Positions 24,472-34,009 are shown, counted from the first letter of the stretch. The stretch is 59,938 nucleotides of DNA from Actinomycetes bacterium (GCA_021782915.1 JAJXUK010000010.1:1-59938); one strand, 5' to 3'. A program made the numbers and translations. The notes: generated from the sequence alone by a model not told the origin.

Positions 24472-24782
24472 CAGGAGACGAGTTCGAGGAAGATCTTGAT
24501 CGTCCCCCCGCAGGTCAGCCCGACGGCGAACGCCTCGTCATCCGAGTACCCGAACGTGCAGAGCCTGGCGGCACCGGTCTCGAGGACCTTCAGCGCCTCG
24601 CTCACCAGGGCCCCCTCGACGCAACCACCCGCAACGGATCCGCGCACTTCACCGGTCTCGCAGACGGCCATCGCTGCGCCGGGATCCCGGGGGCTCGATC
24701 CCTGGACATCGATGACGCGTGCGAGAGCGACGCGGTGGCCCTCGGTGAGCCACCGTTCGATCTCGTCCAGCAAATCGAGCAT
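24471..24782 (-). CDS. Small XdhC/CoxI N-terminal-domain protein
   Basis: 103 residues consisting only of the XdhC_CoxI domain. ALARVIDVQGSSPRDPGAAM and GSVAGGCVEGALVSEA are the conserved motifs, and the C-terminus has GLTCGGTIKIFLE. ATG 24782 is taken as start; the in-frame ATG 24791 is an alternative. It supplies the canonical CoxI motifs that are degenerate in the next gene, so the two products probably work as a heteromeric XdhC. The usual full-length XdhC carries both parts on one chain. Confidence 0.85.
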   Translation of the reverse strand: MLDLLDEIERWLTEGHRVALARVIDVQGSSPRDPGAAMAVCETGEVRGSVAGGCVEGALVSEALKVLETGAARLCTFGYSDDEAFAVGLTCGGTIKIFLELVS

Positions 24783-24894
24783 CGGCGGCATCCTACCAAC
24801 GGCTCCGGATTCCTCCACGCCGGGCAGTGGCACTGACGATGAGAGTGACACTCGTCGACACCCACTGCCGATACCCAGGCGCATCTCGGTGCGT

Positions 24895-25518
24895 CTAGGT
24901 CCTCGTGCCGCGGCCCGCGTCGTTGATCGCAGGATCGTGGTGCTCCCAGTGGGCGAAGTCGGACGGTGTATCGAGGTCAACGGATGAACCCGCACACGCG
25001 ACTTCAGTGACGAGATGGGGACTCGCGGCCATGAGCGCGCGCGCGCCAACGTCTCCCGTGGCGGGCAGCAGCGGCCACACGCTGCGCTCGATCCGGACTG
25101 GGGGCGTGCGCTGGGAACCCATCACCGCCACCGCGATCGGGGCCCGCGTCGCGGCGACGCTCGTCCACGCGCTGGCGGGCACGAAGGGCTGGTCGGCTAG
25201 ACCGATGACGACCACGTCGTGCCCGCGGCGATCCGCCTCGGCGATCCCGCATTGCAGCGATGTCGCCATGCCAGCCATCCAATCGGAGTTTTCCACGACC
25301 ACCTCAGGACCAAGGAGCCGATGGATGTCGCAACCTCCGGTGACCACAATCACCTCGTCAAGTCCGGCGGCGGCCACGGCCTCGAGTGCCCATGAGGCGA
25401 GTGGCCGACCACGAAATGGGGCGAGCAGCTTCGGCATCGCAGCATCGAATCGGCGCGAGGCGCCCGCCGCGAGGATCACGGCCGCCGTCACGAGGGGAGT
25501 CGGCGGGCCCGTCGACAC
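24895..25518 (-). CDS. Molybdenum cofactor nucleotidyltransferase (MocA/MobA-like)
   Basis: About 207 residues. The nucleotidyltransferase signature AAVILAAGASRRF is at the N-terminus with the downstream lysine in MPKLLAPFRGRPL; VVIGLADQPFVP is the metal-binding aspartate region. Such enzymes attach CMP (MocA) or GMP (MobA) to molybdopterin. CMP is expected for a xanthine-dehydrogenase-family client such as the one encoded here. The start is uncertain: GTG 25518 gives a family-length protein, and GTG 25491 starts directly at the domain. An ATG at 25626 would run through the divergent control region and has no ribosome site. Confidence 0.85.
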   Translation of the reverse strand: MSTGPPTPLVTAAVILAAGASRRFDAAMPKLLAPFRGRPLASWALEAVAAAGLDEVIVVTGGCDIHRLLGPEVVVENSDWMAGMATSLQCGIAEADRRGHDVVVIGLADQPFVPASAWTSVAATRAPIAVAVMGSQRTPPVRIERSVWPLLPATGDVGARALMAASPHLVTEVACAGSSVDLDTPSDFAHWEHHDPAINDAGRGTRT

Positions 25519-25627
25519 CGCCGCAGCGATGTTCGCGAACCGCCCCTTCGAATCGATCGTGTCACCGCCTAGAGCGTATCGACCGGGATGTGCATTGAGG
25601 CATGCTTCGTGCCTACTCCGCCCCATC

Positions 25628-25647
25628 TTTGACTACTTGTATACGAG
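25628..25647. promoter_or_regulatory. Degenerate copy of the 35.7-kb palindrome in the divergent control region
   Basis: This 20-base site begins with TTTGACTACT and matches the perfect palindrome at 35738-35757 at 15 of 20 positions, including an unbroken TTGACTAC half-site. It also contains an imperfect palindrome centred on GTATAC (12 of 14 bases). It lies in the roughly 200-base region between mocA and the DUF1185 gene, where promoters for both divergent operons must be. Binding by the nearby MarR protein is an inference. Confidence 0.45.
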
Positions 25648-25717
25648 TTACGTCTGTGTTAGAACGGCATTGCCGGTCAGCGACGTCGTGGCGCTGCGAC
25701 TGATGAAAGGACGGGGG

Positions 25718-26290
25718 ATGATCCGGATTCTGGCGACCCATGTGCAGGTGAGTGAACGTCGAGTGGAAATGGGTCGAGACCTGGCGCCGTACGTTCGTCG
25801 TGTCGTGGCCGCAGCGGTGATCGAGAATCCCTTCGCCGGACGCTACGTCGAGGATCTCAGTGAACTTGTCGACGACAGCGTCCCTCTCGGAGAGGAGCTG
25901 TCGCGACTCGCCGTTGCCACCCTGGGCAATCCCGTGCACTCCTATGGCAAGGGTGTCATCGTGGGCATGGCCGGCGAGCTCGAGCACGCCGCGGCCCTGT
26001 TGCACCCCAAGCTGGGAACGCCGTTGCGCGAGGCGTGCGGTGGGGGCAAGGCCATCATCCCCTCGACGAAGAAGCGCGGAGGTCCTGGTACCACATTGGA
26101 CATCCCGCTGCACTACAAGGATGCGGCGTTCGTTCGCTCTCACTTCGACGCAATCGAGTTGCGCATCGGGGAGTCGCCGGCTGACGACCAGATCGTCTTG
26201 GCGGTGGCGGTGACCGATAGCGGTCGGCCGCTTCCTCGTATCGGTGGTCTCACGGTTGACGATGCGGTGGGAGAGGACGGGCTGCGATGA
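25718..26290 (+). CDS. DUF1185 'amino acid synthesis' family protein
   Basis: 190 residues from ATG 25718, chosen for the AAAGGACGGGGG ribosome site. It resembles the DUF1185/AA_synth family: GNPVHSYGKGVIVG, GELEHAAALLHPKLGTPLRE, GGGKAIIPSTKKRG and TTLDIPLHYKDAAFVRSHFD are its recognisable blocks (quoted in part). The biochemical function of this family is not established to my knowledge. It is the first gene of the plus-strand operon and overlaps enamidase by 4 bases, so its product is likely needed with that enzyme. Examples would be a tautomerase, a second amidohydrolase or a metabolite-binding helper. No signal peptide or membrane segment. Confidence 0.75.
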   Translation: MIRILATHVQVSERRVEMGRDLAPYVRRVVAAAVIENPFAGRYVEDLSELVDDSVPLGEELSRLAVATLGNPVHSYGKGVIVGMAGELEHAAALLHPKLGTPLREACGGGKAIIPSTKKRGGPGTTLDIPLHYKDAAFVRSHFDAIELRIGESPADDQIVLAVAVTDSGRPLPRIGGLTVDDAVGEDGLR

Positions 26291-27474
26291 GTCAGCACTT
26301 GGCGATCATCAATGTGGGGAGCATGCTCTCTGGATCTTTGGATGCTCCGCGCATCGACGCGGACACCATTGTTGCTACCGACGGCGTGATCAGCGCCATC
26401 GGCACCGCGAAGGATGTCGCCGTGCCCGATGACGCGCTGGTCATCGACGCCGCGGGAGCCACCGTCGTGCCGGGCCTGCGCGACAACCACGTGCATCCGG
26501 TGTTCGGCGACTTCACTCCTCGCCAGAGCACCCTCGGATGGATCGAGTCCTGTCTGCACGGTGGCGTGACCGCAATGTACTCGGCTGGCGAGGCGCATCT
26601 GCCGGGACGTCCCTCGGACCCTGACGGGATGGTCGCGCTCGCGACGCTGGCGCACAAGAGCTACGCCAAAGTCCGCCCCGCGGGGGTCAAGCTCGAAGCG
26701 GGAGCCGTTCTCTTGGAGCCGGGTCTCACCGAGGAGCACTTTGACGCCATGGCGCGCGCGGGTTGCCGGCTCGTCGGAGAGATCGGCATCTCGGGCATGA
26801 CCGATCCACTCAAGGCGGCGGAGATGGCGGGTTGGGCCCAGGCGCGTGGGATGAAGGTCATGGTTCACACCGGGGGAGCGTCGATTCCCGGCTCGAGCGT
26901 CATTGGCGCGGACTTCGTCGTGGCCGTGCAGCCTGACGTCGCGGGCCACGTCAATGGAGGACCGACGAGCCTGCCCCTTCGTGACGTGCAGCGAATCCTC
27001 GAGGAGACGAACGCGCGCATCGAACTCGTGCACAACGGCAACATCACGACCCTCGGCGCCATTGTGCGACTGGCGGCGGAACGAGGAGAACTCTCACGCG
27101 TCGTCATCGGCACGGATGCTCCCGCCGGCAGCGGTGCGCAGCCGTTGGGCGTCTTGCGGGTCATGGCGTCGGCCGCGTCGCTCGGCGGCGTGGACGGTGC
27201 GACGGCACTGGCGTTCGCGACCGGGAACACGGCGCGTCTGCACGACGAAGACGGCACGTTGAGCGTGGGCCAAGCGGCGGACCTCGTCGTGGTGGACGCA
27301 CCGCTGGGTTCCCAGGCTGCCGACGCGATGGGCGCGCTCGAGATCGGCGACACGCTGGCCGTGGCCTTCGTCGTCATCGACGGACGCGTCGTCGTGTCCA
27401 AGAGCCGGAACACGCCGCCACCGGTGCGAGGAGTCCACCAAGTCGGAGCAGCTCCGTCGAGCGGTGCGCACTAG
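26287..27474 (+). CDS. ena: Enamidase (6-oxo-1,4,5,6-tetrahydronicotinate amidohydrolase)
   Basis: 395 residues, amidohydrolase superfamily. Metal ligands: HxH in LRDNHVHPVF (about residue 71), His in MVHTGGASIPGSS, a further histidine (LVHNGN or GHVNGGP), and Asp in GTDAPAGSGAQPLG. The blocks PGRPSDPDG, RPAGVKLEAGAVLLEPGLTE, VNGGPTSLPLRDVQRI and VVVSKSRNTPPP agree, as I recall them, with enamidase of Eubacterium barkeri over essentially the whole length. That enzyme hydrolyses tetrahydro-6-oxonicotinate to 2-formylglutarate and ammonia. The neighbouring 6-hydroxynicotinate reductase and molybdenum hydroxylase genes support this. A general dihydroorotase-like amidohydrolase is the fallback. 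Confidence 0.86.
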   Translation: MSQHLAIINVGSMLSGSLDAPRIDADTIVATDGVISAIGTAKDVAVPDDALVIDAAGATVVPGLRDNHVHPVFGDFTPRQSTLGWIESCLHGGVTAMYSAGEAHLPGRPSDPDGMVALATLAHKSYAKVRPAGVKLEAGAVLLEPGLTEEHFDAMARAGCRLVGEIGISGMTDPLKAAEMAGWAQARGMKVMVHTGGASIPGSSVIGADFVVAVQPDVAGHVNGGPTSLPLRDVQRILEETNARIELVHNGNITTLGAIVRLAAERGELSRVVIGTDAPAGSGAQPLGVLRVMASAASLGGVDGATALAFATGNTARLHDEDGTLSVGQAADLVVVDAPLGSQAADAMGALEIGDTLAVAFVVIDGRVVVSKSRNTPPPVRGVHQVGAAPSSGAH

Positions 27475-27490
27475 GAGGATTGACGAGACG

Positions 27491-28981
27491 ATGAGAATCC
27501 TGCAGAACTACCTCGGCGGAGAGTGGCGTGACGTCAGCGGCGCTCAGTCCGTCGACGTGACGAATCCGGCCACGGGTGAGGTCCTGGCGATCCACCCGAT
27601 GTCGAGCGAAGTCGAGACCAGCGAGGTGATCTCGGCGGCTGCCGAGGCTTTCCGCTCCTGGCGACGTGTCCCGGTGCCCAAGCGTGCCGATCTGCTTCTG
27701 CGCTATCGCCAGTTGTTGATCGACGCGTCTGACGAGTTGTCAGCGATCATCACCGCCGAGAATGGCAAGACGCTGTCCGAGGCCCGGGGCGAATTGATGC
27801 GGGCAATTCAGTACGTGGACCACGCGGCCGCGGCCCCCGAGACGATGAAGGGGGCGGTGACCGCGAACATCGGCGACGGGGTGGACATCGAGTACATCCG
27901 CGAGCCCCTTGGAGTCTTCGCCTTCATCGCACCGTTCAACTTCCCGGCGATGATTCCGCTGTACTTCACGTGGGCTGTGGGAACCGGCAACACCGCCGTC
28001 ATCAAGCCGTCAGAGCTCTGCCCGTTGACCAGCATTCGCATGGTCGAGCTCGCCGAGCAGGCGGGGTTCCCGCCCGGGGTTGTGAACGTGGTTCTGGGAG
28101 CCCACGATGTGGTGGACACCCTCTGCACGCACCCCGATGTGGCGGGTGTGTCCTTCGTGGGCTCGTCGAAGGTGGCCGGCATCGTCTACGCGAAGGCGTC
28201 GTCGTCCCTGAAGCGTTGCCAGGCCCAGGGTGGCGCCAACAACCACTTGGTCGTAACCAACACGGTGTCGCTCGAGCGCACCATCGGCAACATGATCTCC
28301 TCCCTCTACGGCAACGCGTCACAGCGCTGCTTCGCGGGTTCGAACCTCCTCGTGTACCGCTCGGTCTATGAGCGGGTCGTGGAGACGATCATCGACAAGG
28401 CGCGAGGTCTCGTGCTCGGCGACGGGCGCGATCCCGGCGTGACGCTCGGGCCCGTGATCTCCGAGGCGTCGCGCGCTCATCTCGTCGACGCCGTGAACCG
28501 GGCCGAGTCTGAGGGCGGTCAGGTCTTGCTCGATGGACGTTCCGCGAGCGTTGCGGCGCGTCCCGAGGGCCACTGGTTTGGCCCGACGCTGGTGAGGGCT
28601 GACACGTCCAGTGATATCTGGAGGAACGAGTTCTTCGGTCCCGTTCGGTGCGTCTCGGTCGTCGAAGACGTCGACGAGGCGTTGAGTGTCATCAACGCGA
28701 GCGAGTTCGGACACACCGCCGTGATCTACACCGAGAATGGCGGCGAGGCCCAGTACTTCCGCAATGCGGCCGACGTGGGACAAGTCGGAATCAACGTGGG
28801 CACTCCTGCGCCCATCGCCTTCTATCCAGTCGGCGGCCGCCGATCGAGCTTTTACGGATCGCTGCGCGGACGCGCCGAGGACGCCGTGGACTTCTATACG
28901 GACAAGAAGGTCGTCGTGTCGACCTGGCACTTCGATGCCACGAGGGCGGCCAGCGTCGATCCAGCCTTCGAGCTCAAGTAG
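27491..28981 (+). CDS. CoA-acylating aldehyde dehydrogenase, methylmalonate-semialdehyde-dehydrogenase type
   Basis: 496 residues from ATG 27491, the usual MmsA length. Catalytic cysteine C280 is in NASQRCFAG. The general-base glutamate of ordinary hydrolytic ALDHs (ELGGK) is replaced: the segment reads QAQGGANNH with Ala near 245. That is the MmsA/IolA pattern (GAKNH), in which the acyl-enzyme is released to CoA after beta-decarboxylation. NAD-binding elements FIAPFNFPAMIP and GVSFVGSSKVAG are present. It lies between enamidase and the hydroxylase. Its expected substrate, 2-formylglutarate, is a malonate-semialdehyde homologue, so the predicted product is glutaryl-CoA. This is a proposal; methylmalonate semialdehyde remains the default assignment. 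Confidence 0.85.
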   Translation: MRILQNYLGGEWRDVSGAQSVDVTNPATGEVLAIHPMSSEVETSEVISAAAEAFRSWRRVPVPKRADLLLRYRQLLIDASDELSAIITAENGKTLSEARGELMRAIQYVDHAAAAPETMKGAVTANIGDGVDIEYIREPLGVFAFIAPFNFPAMIPLYFTWAVGTGNTAVIKPSELCPLTSIRMVELAEQAGFPPGVVNVVLGAHDVVDTLCTHPDVAGVSFVGSSKVAGIVYAKASSSLKRCQAQGGANNHLVVTNTVSLERTIGNMISSLYGNASQRCFAGSNLLVYRSVYERVVETIIDKARGLVLGDGRDPGVTLGPVISEASRAHLVDAVNRAESEGGQVLLDGRSASVAARPEGHWFGPTLVRADTSSDIWRNEFFGPVRCVSVVEDVDEALSVINASEFGHTAVIYTENGGEAQYFRNAADVGQVGINVGTPAPIAFYPVGGRRSSFYGSLRGRAEDAVDFYTDKKVVVSTWHFDATRAASVDPAFELK

Positions 28982-28984
28982 ACG

Positions 28985-29839
28985 ATGGCCGGCGCGTTTG
29001 CCTACGAGCGACCACGGGCTCTGGAGCGAGCGCTGGAGCTGGTGAGCCAGCCCGACGCCGCGATCGTCTGTGGCGGAACCGACTTCTATCCCGAGCGGCT
29101 GTACAAGCCTCGCCACGAGTCCGTCGTGGACGTCTCGGCCGTGGAGGAGCTGCGCGGGATCGAGTGGAGTGCGGGTGCCTTGCGCATCGGTGCGGCGGCG
29201 ACGTGGAGCGAGGTTCGCGACGCGGCGCTACCCCCCGCGTTCGACGGGCTGCGTGGCGCGGCCAAGGAAGTGGGTGCGGCACAGATTCAGAACACCGGCA
29301 CGGTCGCGGGGAACATCTGCACCGCGTCGCCAGCCGGCGACGGGATACCGCCGCTGCTTACCCTGGACGCGCAGGTCGAGCTGCGCTCGGTGCGTGGCGC
29401 GCGGACCGTGAGCCTGCCTCAGTTCCTCGTCGGCTATCGCGCGACGGATCGGCGTGAGGACGAGCTCGTCACGGCCGTCATCATCCCGGGGCCACCGGCG
29501 AACTCGTGTGGCTCGTTCGTGAAGTTCGGACAGCGGTCGAGCCTCGTCATCTCGGTGGTCATGGTCGCGGCGTTGCTGGAGATCCAGGGAGGGCGCATCT
29601 CGACCGTGCGACTCGCGGTGGGTGCGTGCTCGCCCGTGGCGGTCCGACTGCCGGCGGTCGAAGAGGCGCTGGTGGGAATGGAGCTCGACGCGCTGGGTCT
29701 TCTCGACGCGGTGCGCGGCCTGCAGATGCGAGAGCTGGCCCCGATCGATGATGTGAGAGCGACGGGTGCCTATCGCCGCGACGTCGTGCCCGAGTTGATC
29801 GTCGATGCCGTGATGGCGTGTGGAAGTGATCATGAGTGA
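28985..29839 (+). CDS. Molybdenum hydroxylase FAD-binding subunit (nicotinate dehydrogenase medium subunit)
   Basis: 284 residues, CO-dehydrogenase flavoprotein / XDH medium-subunit family. The FAD pyrophosphate-binding loops are [11 protein letters not shown] (about 32-43) and the second motif [24 protein letters not shown] (about 101-124, key residues TVAGNI and SPAGD). A CO_deh_flav_C domain follows ([22 protein letters not shown], span about 207-228). It takes electrons from the [2Fe-2S] clusters of the next gene product and passes them to an acceptor. It starts 3 bases after the ALDH stop and overlaps the Mo-subunit gene by 8 bases. Confidence 0.9.
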   Translation: MAGAFAYERPRALERALELVSQPDAAIVCGGTDFYPERLYKPRHESVVDVSAVEELRGIEWSAGALRIGAAATWSEVRDAALPPAFDGLRGAAKEVGAAQIQNTGTVAGNICTASPAGDGIPPLLTLDAQVELRSVRGARTVSLPQFLVGYRATDRREDELVTAVIIPGPPANSCGSFVKFGQRSSLVISVVMVAALLEIQGGRISTVRLAVGACSPVAVRLPAVEEALVGMELDALGLLDAVRGLQMRELAPIDDVRATGAYRRDVVPELIVDAVMACGSDHE

Positions 29840-32555
29840 GCTGATCCACACCCGAGTCAATGGGGTCGCCACTGAGATCCATTCCTCTGGGGCCACTCCT
29901 CTCAGTACGGTGCTGCGCGACGAGTTGGGACTCACGGGCACCAAGGTGGGCTGCGGCTCTGGCGACTGCGGGGCGTGCACCGTGTTGGTCGAGGGCACAC
30001 CGGTCTGCTCGTGTCTGACGCCGGTGGGTCAGGTGGCCGAGCGATCCGTGCTCACGGTGGAGGGGCTGGCTGGTGACGAACTCGGCGCGCGATTGCAGGA
30101 GGCCTTCCTCTCCCACGGTGCCGCTCAGTGTGGCTACTGCACTCCCGGCATGCTGATGGCGGCTCGCGCTCTGGTTGAGAAGACCACGCGGCCCACGCGT
30201 CGCGAAATCGAAGAGGCCCTCGGCGGCGTCCTGTGCCGTTGCACGGGCTACCGTCCCATCATCGAAGCCCTCGTCGACTTCGAGGGCGCTTCACGCACGG
30301 TGGAGGCAGCGGCGGGCAAGTCGGTTGGCGTGTCGATCAGCCGCCTCGACGGACCCGAGAGGGTGTCCGGGCTCGCTGTCTACGGTGCCGACGCGCTGCC
30401 GGCGGACGCGCTCGTGATGAAGATCATCCGGAGCCCGTTCCCTCACGCCGCGTTCACTCTGGGTGACCTTGAGCGGTACCGGGCCGAGCACCCCGAGGTG
30501 CGCCTGGTGCTCACGGCCAAGGACGTGACGGGAGACAACCGCTTCGGCGTGATCCCGGGATTCGTAGACCAACCGATCTACGCCGTGGATGAGACGCGCT
30601 TTCACGGCGAGGCGGTGGCCGCCGTCGTGTTCGACGCCGGCGCCGACGCACTGATCGATGACTTCCCCGTGGAGTGGCGTGAACTCGCGGCCATCGAGTC
30701 GATCGACGCGGCCCTGGATCCGAGTGCCCCCTCCATCCAGGCGGATCGGGTCGGCAACATCCTCGTTGAAGGCTACGTCGAGCGTGGTGACGTCGATCGG
30801 GCCTTGTCGGAGGCGGCGGTCGTGGCCAGCGGAGAGTTCACCACGCCATTCGTCGAGCACGCCTACATCGAGCCCGAGGCGGGGTGGGCTGAAATGGACG
30901 GCGACGTCGTCGTGATCTACGCGTGCACGCAGGCGGCCTACATGGATCGAACCTCGACCGCCGCGGTCCTCGGCGTCCCGGAAGAGCAGGTTCGCATCGT
31001 GCCGACCGAGGTGGGGGGCGGCTTCGGCGGGAAGCTGGACGTGGCCGTGCAGCCGCACCTGGCCCTAGCCGCTCGACGCTTGGACCGTCCGGTGTCCTTG
31101 GTCTATGACCGGCGCGAGTCCATGATGTCCACGACCAAGCGCCACCCCGCGCTCATGAGGGTGCGCGTGGGAGCACAGAGCGACGGGCGCATCACCGCGA
31201 TGGACTTCGACGGAAGCTTCAACACCGGCGCCTACGCCTCGTGGGGGCCCACCGTGGCCAATCGTGTGCCGGTTCACGCGTCGGGTCCCTACTCGACGCC
31301 GCACTACCGGGCTCGAACCCGCGCCGTGCTGACCAACGCGCAGCCATCGGGCGCGTTCCGGGGTTTCGGCGTCCCTCAAGCCGCGATCGCCCAAGAGGTG
31401 CTCTACGACGACCTCGCGTACGCGCTCGACATGGATCGACTGGAGCTGCGGCGCGCGAACGTCCTCGTTGATGGTGCAGCGACCGTGACGGGCCAGCGCC
31501 TCGTGGGCGGCGTGGGCATCGGCGACTGCCTCGACGCGTTGCGCGAGAACTGGCGCGTCGCGATGGGGCGCGTCAGCGAGGAGCACAAGGACACGTCACG
31601 CCGATACCGCTCTGGCGTGGGTCTGGCGTGCATCTGGTACGGCTGCGGCAACACGTCGCTGTCGAATCCCTCGACGTTCAAGGCGGGTGTCCGGCGTGAC
31701 GGCACCGTCGTCCTCCATCAGGGCGCCATCGACATCGGTCAGGGCTCCGCGACGGTCATCTCGCAGATGTTCGCCGACGCCTTGGGCGTTCCCGTCGGGG
31801 ACATCGAGCGCGTCTCCGCGGACACGGCGGTGACGCCTGACGCCGGCAAGACGTCCGCGTCACGCCAGACGTACGTCTCGGGCATGGCCGCGATGAGGAC
31901 CGGGCGCTCCCTGCGAGAGACGCTCACCGCGGCACTCGGAGTGAACGCCGACGCGCCGCTGCGCCTCGACGGCTCAGTGCTGATCGCGTCGGTGCCCGAC
32001 GGCGAGGTGAAGCTCGACCTGTCGACTGTCCCCGAGTACAACGGCTACGTCTTTGCCGCCGTTGAGTCCTTCGACCCGCCCACGACTCCCCTGGACGACA
32101 TGGGGCAAGGTGACCCCTACGCCGTCTACGGATTCGGAGCTCAGATGGTGGAACTGCGCGTCGACGCTCTCACGGGTCGCGTCCACCTCGACAAGATCAC
32201 GGCGGCCTACGACGTCGGGCGGGCGATCAATCCTCGCCTCGTCGTTGGACAGATCGAGGGCGGAATCGCCCAGGGCATCGGCCTGGGACTCTTGGAGGCC
32301 TACGTTCCGCAGCGCACGAACAACCTGCACGACTACCTCATCCCCACGCTGGGCGACGTGCCGGAGATCGAGAGTTTCCTCGTCGAGTCGAATGACCCGG
32401 GCGGCCCCTATGGTGCCAAGGGAGTCGGGGAGCACACCATCATCGGCACGGCGCCGGCCATTCTCAACGCGATTCGACACGCGGTGGGCGCTCGTGTCAC
32501 TGCGGTGCCGGCGACGCCGGAGCGAGTGCTGAGGGCGATGGAGGAGGCAGGATGA
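29832..32555 (+). CDS. Molybdenum hydroxylase, fused [2Fe-2S] and Mo-binding subunits (putative nicotinate dehydrogenase)
   Basis: 907 residues from ATG 29832. Residues 1-160 form the small-subunit part. The plant-ferredoxin-type cluster uses C41, C46, C49 and C61; the second cluster is [11 protein letters not shown] with LCRCTGYRP. Residues about 165-907 form the Mo/MCD-binding part with [33 protein letters not shown] and the catalytic glutamate in [12 protein letters not shown]. Xanthine-dehydrogenase-family enzymes hydroxylate N-heterocycles with water as oxygen source. The neighbours (enamidase, 6-hydroxynicotinate reductase, nicotinamidase) point to nicotinate 6-hydroxylation; purine oxidation is the alternative. 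Fusion of small and large subunits with a separate FAD subunit differs from the E. barkeri enzyme. Confidence 0.88.
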   Translation: MSELIHTRVNGVATEIHSSGATPLSTVLRDELGLTGTKVGCGSGDCGACTVLVEGTPVCSCLTPVGQVAERSVLTVEGLAGDELGARLQEAFLSHGAAQCGYCTPGMLMAARALVEKTTRPTRREIEEALGGVLCRCTGYRPIIEALVDFEGASRTVEAAAGKSVGVSISRLDGPERVSGLAVYGADALPADALVMKIIRSPFPHAAFTLGDLERYRAEHPEVRLVLTAKDVTGDNRFGVIPGFVDQPIYAVDETRFHGEAVAAVVFDAGADALIDDFPVEWRELAAIESIDAALDPSAPSIQADRVGNILVEGYVERGDVDRALSEAAVVASGEFTTPFVEHAYIEPEAGWAEMDGDVVVIYACTQAAYMDRTSTAAVLGVPEEQVRIVPTEVGGGFGGKLDVAVQPHLALAARRLDRPVSLVYDRRESMMSTTKRHPALMRVRVGAQSDGRITAMDFDGSFNTGAYASWGPTVANRVPVHASGPYSTPHYRARTRAVLTNAQPSGAFRGFGVPQAAIAQEVLYDDLAYALDMDRLELRRANVLVDGAATVTGQRLVGGVGIGDCLDALRENWRVAMGRVSEEHKDTSRRYRSGVGLACIWYGCGNTSLSNPSTFKAGVRRDGTVVLHQGAIDIGQGSATVISQMFADALGVPVGDIERVSADTAVTPDAGKTSASRQTYVSGMAAMRTGRSLRETLTAALGVNADAPLRLDGSVLIASVPDGEVKLDLSTVPEYNGYVFAAVESFDPPTTPLDDMGQGDPYAVYGFGAQMVELRVDALTGRVHLDKITAAYDVGRAINPRLVVGQIEGGIAQGIGLGLLEAYVPQRTNNLHDYLIPTLGDVPEIESFLVESNDPGGPYGAKGVGEHTIIGTAPAILNAIRHAVGARVTAVPATPERVLRAMEEAG

Positions 32556-34000
32556 GCGACGACGTGGACGTGGTGGATGAGTCGGACGTCGGAGTGAAGG
32601 TTCGCTGTGAAGCATGTCCGATCCGCTGCTTCATCAAGCCGGGTGCTACCGGGAGCTGTGATCGATACGGGAACGTCGATGGCGTTCTGACCCGGATGGA
32701 CCCCGTGACCGTGCTCGAGATCACCAAGGAGAACGGTGGGCGCCTGGTCCCGTTCGCGGTGAGTGACGACTGGGACGGCGAGTTGGTCGACGACGCCGTC
32801 TTCGTCACGGGTGCTGGAGCGGGCACGACGTATCCCGACTACAAGCCGGCGCCCTTCATCGTGTCCTCCAACTACGCGGGCGTGGATACCGTGACGACCG
32901 TTACCGAGGGCATCTTCTCCTACTGCTCGGCACGGGTGAAGATCGACACGGATCGCTACGTCGGCCCCGAGCAGGCCACCGTACGCGCCGGCGGTGAGGC
33001 CGTGGGCATGGTGACCACGGGTGAGTACGGTTCGCAGATGCTCTCGATCGGCGGGGTGAACCACCTCACCGGTGGCACGAAGCACGAGGGTCTGGCGACG
33101 ATGCGCACGATTCTGGCGCTTTGCCGTGCCGAGGAGGTGGAGCTCGAGGTCGAAGGCGGCTCCCAACTTCGTCTCCAGGCCGGGAAGCCTCCGATCATCG
33201 ACGGTCACGTCGAGGAGTTGATGCGCGTGGGTTGCGGGTCGGCCACCGTGGGGATGTTCGCCAAGACCTGGAGCAAACTCGTCGACGAGGTCGTCGTGGT
33301 TGACGATCACATCACGGGGGTGCTGACGGAGCACCAGGCGGGTGCGGTCCTGGGAATGCCCCCGAGCGGCATCAAGGTCATTGGTCGACGTTCCACACCG
33401 GGCCGGTACTTCAACATCGCCGAACCCGGGGCTGGCTGGGGAGGGACCACGTTGACGGATCCGCTGTCGATCCTGGGTCCCTTCAATGCGGCCAAGGGCG
33501 CGCGCCCGGGACTGCGGCTCCTGATGACCAGCACGACGGGTGAGAGCGTCGCGTACTTCATCCTGGATGATGACTTGACGCCCCAGCCCGCGGAGATCCC
33601 CGACGAGGTCGTCGCGTCAGTGGCGCGGATTCGGGCGAACTGCGAGCCGGCGCTCACCACCGTCCTCTTCGTGGCGGGTGCTGGAGGATCGCTGCGCGCG
33701 GGGGTCTCGGCCGAACCGGTGCGTCTCACGCGCTCCGTGCGCTCACGTCTGACGCGCGTGACCTGTGGAGGAGCTGCGGTGTACGTGTGGCCCGGTGGGG
33801 GCATCACCTTCATGGTGGATGTCCTGAGCGTGCCGAAGGACTCCTTCGGCTTCGTGCCGACTCCGGCGATCGTCGCGCCGATCGAGTTCACGATGTCGCG
33901 CGAGGATTACCTCGAGCTCGGCGGCCACGCGGAGGCCATCCGCAGCATCGACGATGCCCTGCGAGATGTTCCCGTGCGACGGCTGAGCGCGCGCGGGTAG
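32552..34000 (+). CDS. 6-hydroxynicotinate reductase (ferredoxin-dependent)
   Basis: 482 residues; ATG overlaps the preceding stop. The N-terminus has a C-x2-C-x3-C-x9-C motif (C19, C22, C26, C36; RCEACPIRC...GSCDRYGN) expected to bind an iron-sulfur cluster. The rest is a conserved body with [54 protein letters not shown] and [19 protein letters not shown] (each a short quote). These blocks are those of proteins annotated as 6-hydroxynicotinate reductase, an FeS-flavin enzyme that reduces 6-hydroxynicotinate to 1,4,5,6-tetrahydro-6-oxonicotinate with reduced ferredoxin. It sits between the hydroxylase that should make its substrate and an ApbE-like gene that may flavinylate it. Confidence 0.85.
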   Translation: MSDDVDVVDESDVGVKVRCEACPIRCFIKPGATGSCDRYGNVDGVLTRMDPVTVLEITKENGGRLVPFAVSDDWDGELVDDAVFVTGAGAGTTYPDYKPAPFIVSSNYAGVDTVTTVTEGIFSYCSARVKIDTDRYVGPEQATVRAGGEAVGMVTTGEYGSQMLSIGGVNHLTGGTKHEGLATMRTILALCRAEEVELEVEGGSQLRLQAGKPPIIDGHVEELMRVGCGSATVGMFAKTWSKLVDEVVVVDDHITGVLTEHQAGAVLGMPPSGIKVIGRRSTPGRYFNIAEPGAGWGGTTLTDPLSILGPFNAAKGARPGLRLLMTSTTGESVAYFILDDDLTPQPAEIPDEVVASVARIRANCEPALTTVLFVAGAGGSLRAGVSAEPVRLTRSVRSRLTRVTCGGAAVYVWPGGGITFMVDVLSVPKDSFGFVPTPAIVAPIEFTMSREDYLELGGHAEAIRSIDDALRDVPVRRLSARG

Positions 34001-34009
34001 CGAGCAGCG

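Noticed and set aside
28985-32555. Purine (xanthine) dehydrogenase as the primary reading of the molybdenum hydroxylase
   Set aside because: Possible by family alone, but no urate- or allantoin-pathway genes are nearby while enamidase and 6-hydroxynicotinate reductase are.
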